From Candidatus Kaiserbacteria bacterium (GTDB lineage: Bacteria; Patescibacteriota; Minisyncoccia; Phycocordibacterales; UBA2100), in contig DPYD01000053.1 of assembly GCA_003545515.1 (NCBI GenBank), positions 1 to 6,432 on the forward strand: a stretch of 6,432 nucleotides of DNA, given 5' to 3'. The position numbers and the translations under genes were made by a program. Numbering within the stretch: position 1 is the stretch's first letter; each line of letters opens with the position of its first letter. Shown piece by piece: positions 4,405-6,432 of the stretch. The notes under the pieces were generated by a model, which worked only from the letters and a program-made list of their open reading frames with translations, was not told where the DNA came from and searched no databases.

Positions 4405-5391
4405 TCATCTTATCCCTGTATCAAATAAAATCGTGTATTCAGATATTTCGCCCGCTATCACATTTACCAACTGCCCCTGAATTCCCGGACCCAATGGTTC
4501 TGCCCATGTGATGTAGTATTCTCCTGCCGGAAGTGATACCGAGAAACTGCCGTCTCTCTGGGTTGAAAATCTTGTGAACTCAACATTTCCCATGGCGTTT
4601 TGGACAATGAATTCCCCGAATATGGGTTTGTCGGCGCATTTCGGATTGGGCGGGTTTTTTACAACTGGGCATGTCGGACCGAGCAGTATCGTGCCGCTCA
4701 CGCGGCCGATTCCTTCTGCAGTGATCCCCCTTACTATTTCGTCTACGGAAAGATTGTTGCCAAGTCGGCCGCGGATGTTATTAAACAGCGTTTCGTGTCC
4801 TTTCTCAATAATCATTTCTTCCGCGCTACTCATGCGTCCGGATTTTCTGCGTTCAAAATTAAGTTTGCCGTTCTCATACGCATATTTACCCTCTAGAGCT
4901 TCCACGCCGTCAAAATCCGCTTCCAAAAGCCCGGGGAACGCTTGCAGATAAATAGACGCACTAAAGCCCTCAATGGGCTGACCGATATTCTTTATTACGA
5001 AACCTTGAATGATTCCCGTAAATTGGGATACATCCGAAAAAACGCCATCTGTTTTCTCCGAAGCCCAATCGCAAATTACTTGTTGCGTGATTCGATTAAA
5101 AAATCGCGTGTCGGGTAATGGTATACGGAAGATTGTATAGGACTTCACAATCAGCGTATTTTCTTTTATTACTCCGTCTCCTTGTTTGTAAATAACCGCG
5201 CTCTTTCCGAGCCAAAGCGCGATCCGTTGGAGGGGATGGTCAAATTGTTGCCGTATGCTTGTTTGCACGCAACTTTTTTCTTCGGCAGTAAGCGAAATAA
5301 CATCTTGCACTGTTAACTTTGGAATTGCGATGCCAATAAATAAAATTATTCCCAAAAAGGCAAGTATTAATATTTTGTGTGATTTTTTCAT
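4405..5391 (-). CDS. Exported protein with C-terminal carboxypeptidase-regulatory-like beta domain
   Basis: The 328-residue protein begins MKKSHK followed by a hydrophobic segment (about 7-24), a signal peptide or membrane anchor. Residues 30-225 match no family I know; they include a Cys pair (C41, C107) and a strand-rich stretch around 120-160. Residues 229-325 form a recognisable module: IGRVSGTILLGPTCPV, then CADKPIFGEFIV, then TQRDGSFSVSLPAGEYYITW. This is the carboxypeptidase-regulatory-like/transthyretin-like fold. It has the GPTCPV...CADKP variant, whose cysteines (C241 and C252) could pair outside the cell. The ATG at 5391 lies 4 nt after the upstream stop codon, so the two genes are probably co-translated. 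Function is unknown; a surface-binding or scaffold role is only a guess. Confidence 0.85.
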   Translation of the reverse strand: MKKSHKILILAFLGIILFIGIAIPKLTVQDVISLTAEEKSCVQTSIRQQFDHPLQRIALWLGKSAVIYKQGDGVIKENTLIVKSYTIFRIPLPDTRFFNRITQQVICDWASEKTDGVFSDVSQFTGIIQGFVIKNIGQPIEGFSASIYLQAFPGLLEADFDGVEALEGKYAYENGKLNFERRKSGRMSSAEEMIIEKGHETLFNNIRGRLGNNLSVDEIVRGITAEGIGRVSGTILLGPTCPVVKNPPNPKCADKPIFGEFIVQNAMGNVEFTRFSTQRDGSFSVSLPAGEYYITWAEPLGPGIQGQLVNVIAGEISEYTILFDTGIR

Positions 5392-5395
5392 TTGA

Positions 5396-6304
5396 TCAAT
5401 TCTTATCAGAATCGTTTGGCAAATGTCTCAAATATGTTTTTGCCGATTCCGAGCAACCCTCAAAATCGGTTTCGGGTTCGTAGGGCAATACAAGATATCG
5501 ATTTTGGAACGGCTCGTATTCGGTAAACCAAACTTTCACGATTCCTTTCTCGCGGTCAAGCGAGGAGTCATCGGTTTTCGGCATCGCAACAAATCCGCAT
5601 AAAGTCCGCAGGGCTTCTTTGGAAAGATTGTGATAAAGCTGGACAGTGTTGTCATAGCTGAATATAAAGCCGCTTGCGGTAATGCCGACCTGAATAAACG
5701 GCGGCAAGTCCATTTCTAAACCATTTGGGACGGCAAATCTCTTGTCATTCCAGCGGAAAAAATAATTGGTGGCTACTCCTCCAGTCTTTCTTCCTGGAAC
5801 GTACTCAAGCGTTGGCTCTATCCCCGTAAACTCGGGATACACTCTTTCCACAAATTGCCGTGCGACCGCTTCAAGCTTATCTACATATGTACCACCGAAA
5901 TCTACGGGTGTTCGATGCAGCGCGACAACTCTGTTTGTGGTTCGGTCAACTTCAGAAATATTGTCTGTAGGAGTTCCTGTTTCCCTAAATTTAACTATGT
6001 GTTCTTCAACGATTCTATCGCCGCGCACATCGTCTATCCACTGAACAATTCCAAAATTCGCCGATCTTCCGTCCATATCAGCAACTTCAAAATTGAAAAC
6101 CGCGCCGGATGTAATACCGGATAGTTCATTGGCGACATCAACAACCGCTTTCAATGCATTGGTGGCGCGATTCTCGACTATATCTTCTGTGTCTAATCTC
6201 GGCTGTACCAGAAGCGCATCGCCGCGTTGCCACCAGTAAATTCCTCCTACGACGACAACAAGAACAATCCCAATTACTATTTTTGTAGCATATTTTTTAT
6301 TCAT
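5396..6304 (-). CDS. Membrane-anchored exported protein of unknown function, possibly PepSY/YcdB-like
   Basis: The 302-residue protein has one N-terminal hydrophobic segment (about 8-23, ending GIYWWQR), so most of it should lie outside the membrane. I recognise no family with confidence. Residues 143-215 have the rhythm of a PepSY/YcdB-type domain: a helix with VARQFVERVYPEF, then YFFRWNDKRFAVPNG, then IQVGITASGFIFSYDN. Two cysteines near the C-terminus (C236, C284) might form a disulfide. The ATG at 6304 lies 2 nt after the stop of the XRE regulator (TAACTATG), and the next gene follows after 4 nt, indicating an operon of regulator plus two exported proteins. No Shine-Dalgarno motif is present, consistent with coupling. 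Confidence 0.82.
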   Translation of the reverse strand: MNKKYATKIVIGIVLVVVVGGIYWWQRGDALLVQPRLDTEDIVENRATNALKAVVDVANELSGITSGAVFNFEVADMDGRSANFGIVQWIDDVRGDRIVEEHIVKFRETGTPTDNISEVDRTTNRVVALHRTPVDFGGTYVDKLEAVARQFVERVYPEFTGIEPTLEYVPGRKTGGVATNYFFRWNDKRFAVPNGLEMDLPPFIQVGITASGFIFSYDNTVQLYHNLSKEALRTLCGFVAMPKTDDSSLDREKGIVKVWFTEYEPFQNRYLVLPYEPETDFEGCSESAKTYLRHLPNDSDKN

Positions 6305-6306
6305 AG

Positions 6307-6432
6307 TTATTTCAATAGCTCATCAACGGAAACATCAAGCGCATTGGCGAGCTTTTCTAAAACAGCAATGGTGACATTTACCTTGCCACCCTCAATCGCG
6401 CTCATATAGCTTCTATCCATATCAAGCGCTCG
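6307..6432 (-). CDS. XRE/Cro-CI-type helix-turn-helix regulator, C-terminal 41 residues (runs off the window)
   Basis: This is the last part of an HTH_XRE domain. DMDRSYMSAIEGGK is the recognition-helix region (compare the family's GLSRSYISRIERGK). It is followed by NVTIAVLEKLANALDVSVDELLK, helices 4 and 5 of the fold. The protein ends right after the domain (TAA at 6309-6307), so it is either a small single-domain regulator or has its extra part upstream. The stop is 2 nt from the next ATG, so it likely regulates, or is co-regulated with, the two exported-protein genes. The N-terminus is outside the window. Confidence 0.93.
   Translation of the reverse strand, partial: RALDMDRSYMSAIEGGKVNVTIAVLEKLANALDVSVDELLK

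Noticed and set aside
4254..4511. Plus-strand frame spanning the GC-rich spacer
   Set aside because: It runs through palindromes and into the antisense of the 328-aa gene; its Pro/Ala/Arg-rich stretch simply reflects GC-rich repeats.
1..6432. CRISPR array, transposon or phage genes
   Set aside because: No regularly spaced long direct repeats with unique spacers, no transposase, integrase or terminase motifs, and no target-site duplications were seen on either strand.

Overview
The window looks like a piece of a Candidate Phyla Radiation (Patescibacteria) chromosome, most likely Parcubacteria. I infer this from three things: the secE-nusG-rplK block; a DUF2914-type membrane protein beside a PduO-type cobalamin adenosyltransferase; and an exported protein carrying the GPTCPV...CADKP carboxypeptidase-regulatory-like module, which I recall as common in that group. 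Four genes end in TGA in frame, so the standard bacterial code (table 11) fits and the UGA-glycine code of Gracilibacteria/Absconditabacteria does not. No database search was possible, so the lineage is an inference.

Every gene I can support is on the minus strand, so transcription runs from high to low coordinates. (1) 6432-4405: the 3' end of an XRE-type helix-turn-helix regulator, then two exported proteins of unknown function (302 and 328 aa), spaced 2 and 4 nt apart and probably one operon. (2) 4404-4235: a spacer with GC-rich palindromes and a TATAAT promoter. (3) 4234-2577: the adenosyltransferase, overlapping by 4 nt a polytopic membrane protein with a C-terminal DUF2914 domain. (4) 2524-2452: tRNA-His(GTG). 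(5) 2331-1516: a SIMPL (DUF541) protein with its own promoter. (6) 1515-1280: a structured, probably transcribed non-coding stretch ending in a clean intrinsic terminator. (7) 1217-1: secE, nusG and the 5' part of rplK, the conserved secretion/transcription/translation block.

Functionally, secE, nusG and rplK supply the SecYEG channel, the RNA-polymerase elongation factor and the ribosomal GTPase-centre protein. The adenosyltransferase makes adenosylcobalamin, probably from salvaged corrinoid. The remaining proteins are envelope-associated, of unknown role.

The most notable non-coding features are 7-bp-periodic sequences in all three spacers of the secE-nusG-rplK block, a long imperfect stem with an internally structured interior at 1374-1514, and GC-rich palindromes sharing sequence cores in two separate spacers. 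None of the seven complete genes, nor rplK, has a recognisable Shine-Dalgarno sequence. The partial L11 carries Thr at a position normally Pro that I recall as a thiopeptide contact. I see no CRISPR array, transposon, phage module or obvious defence system.
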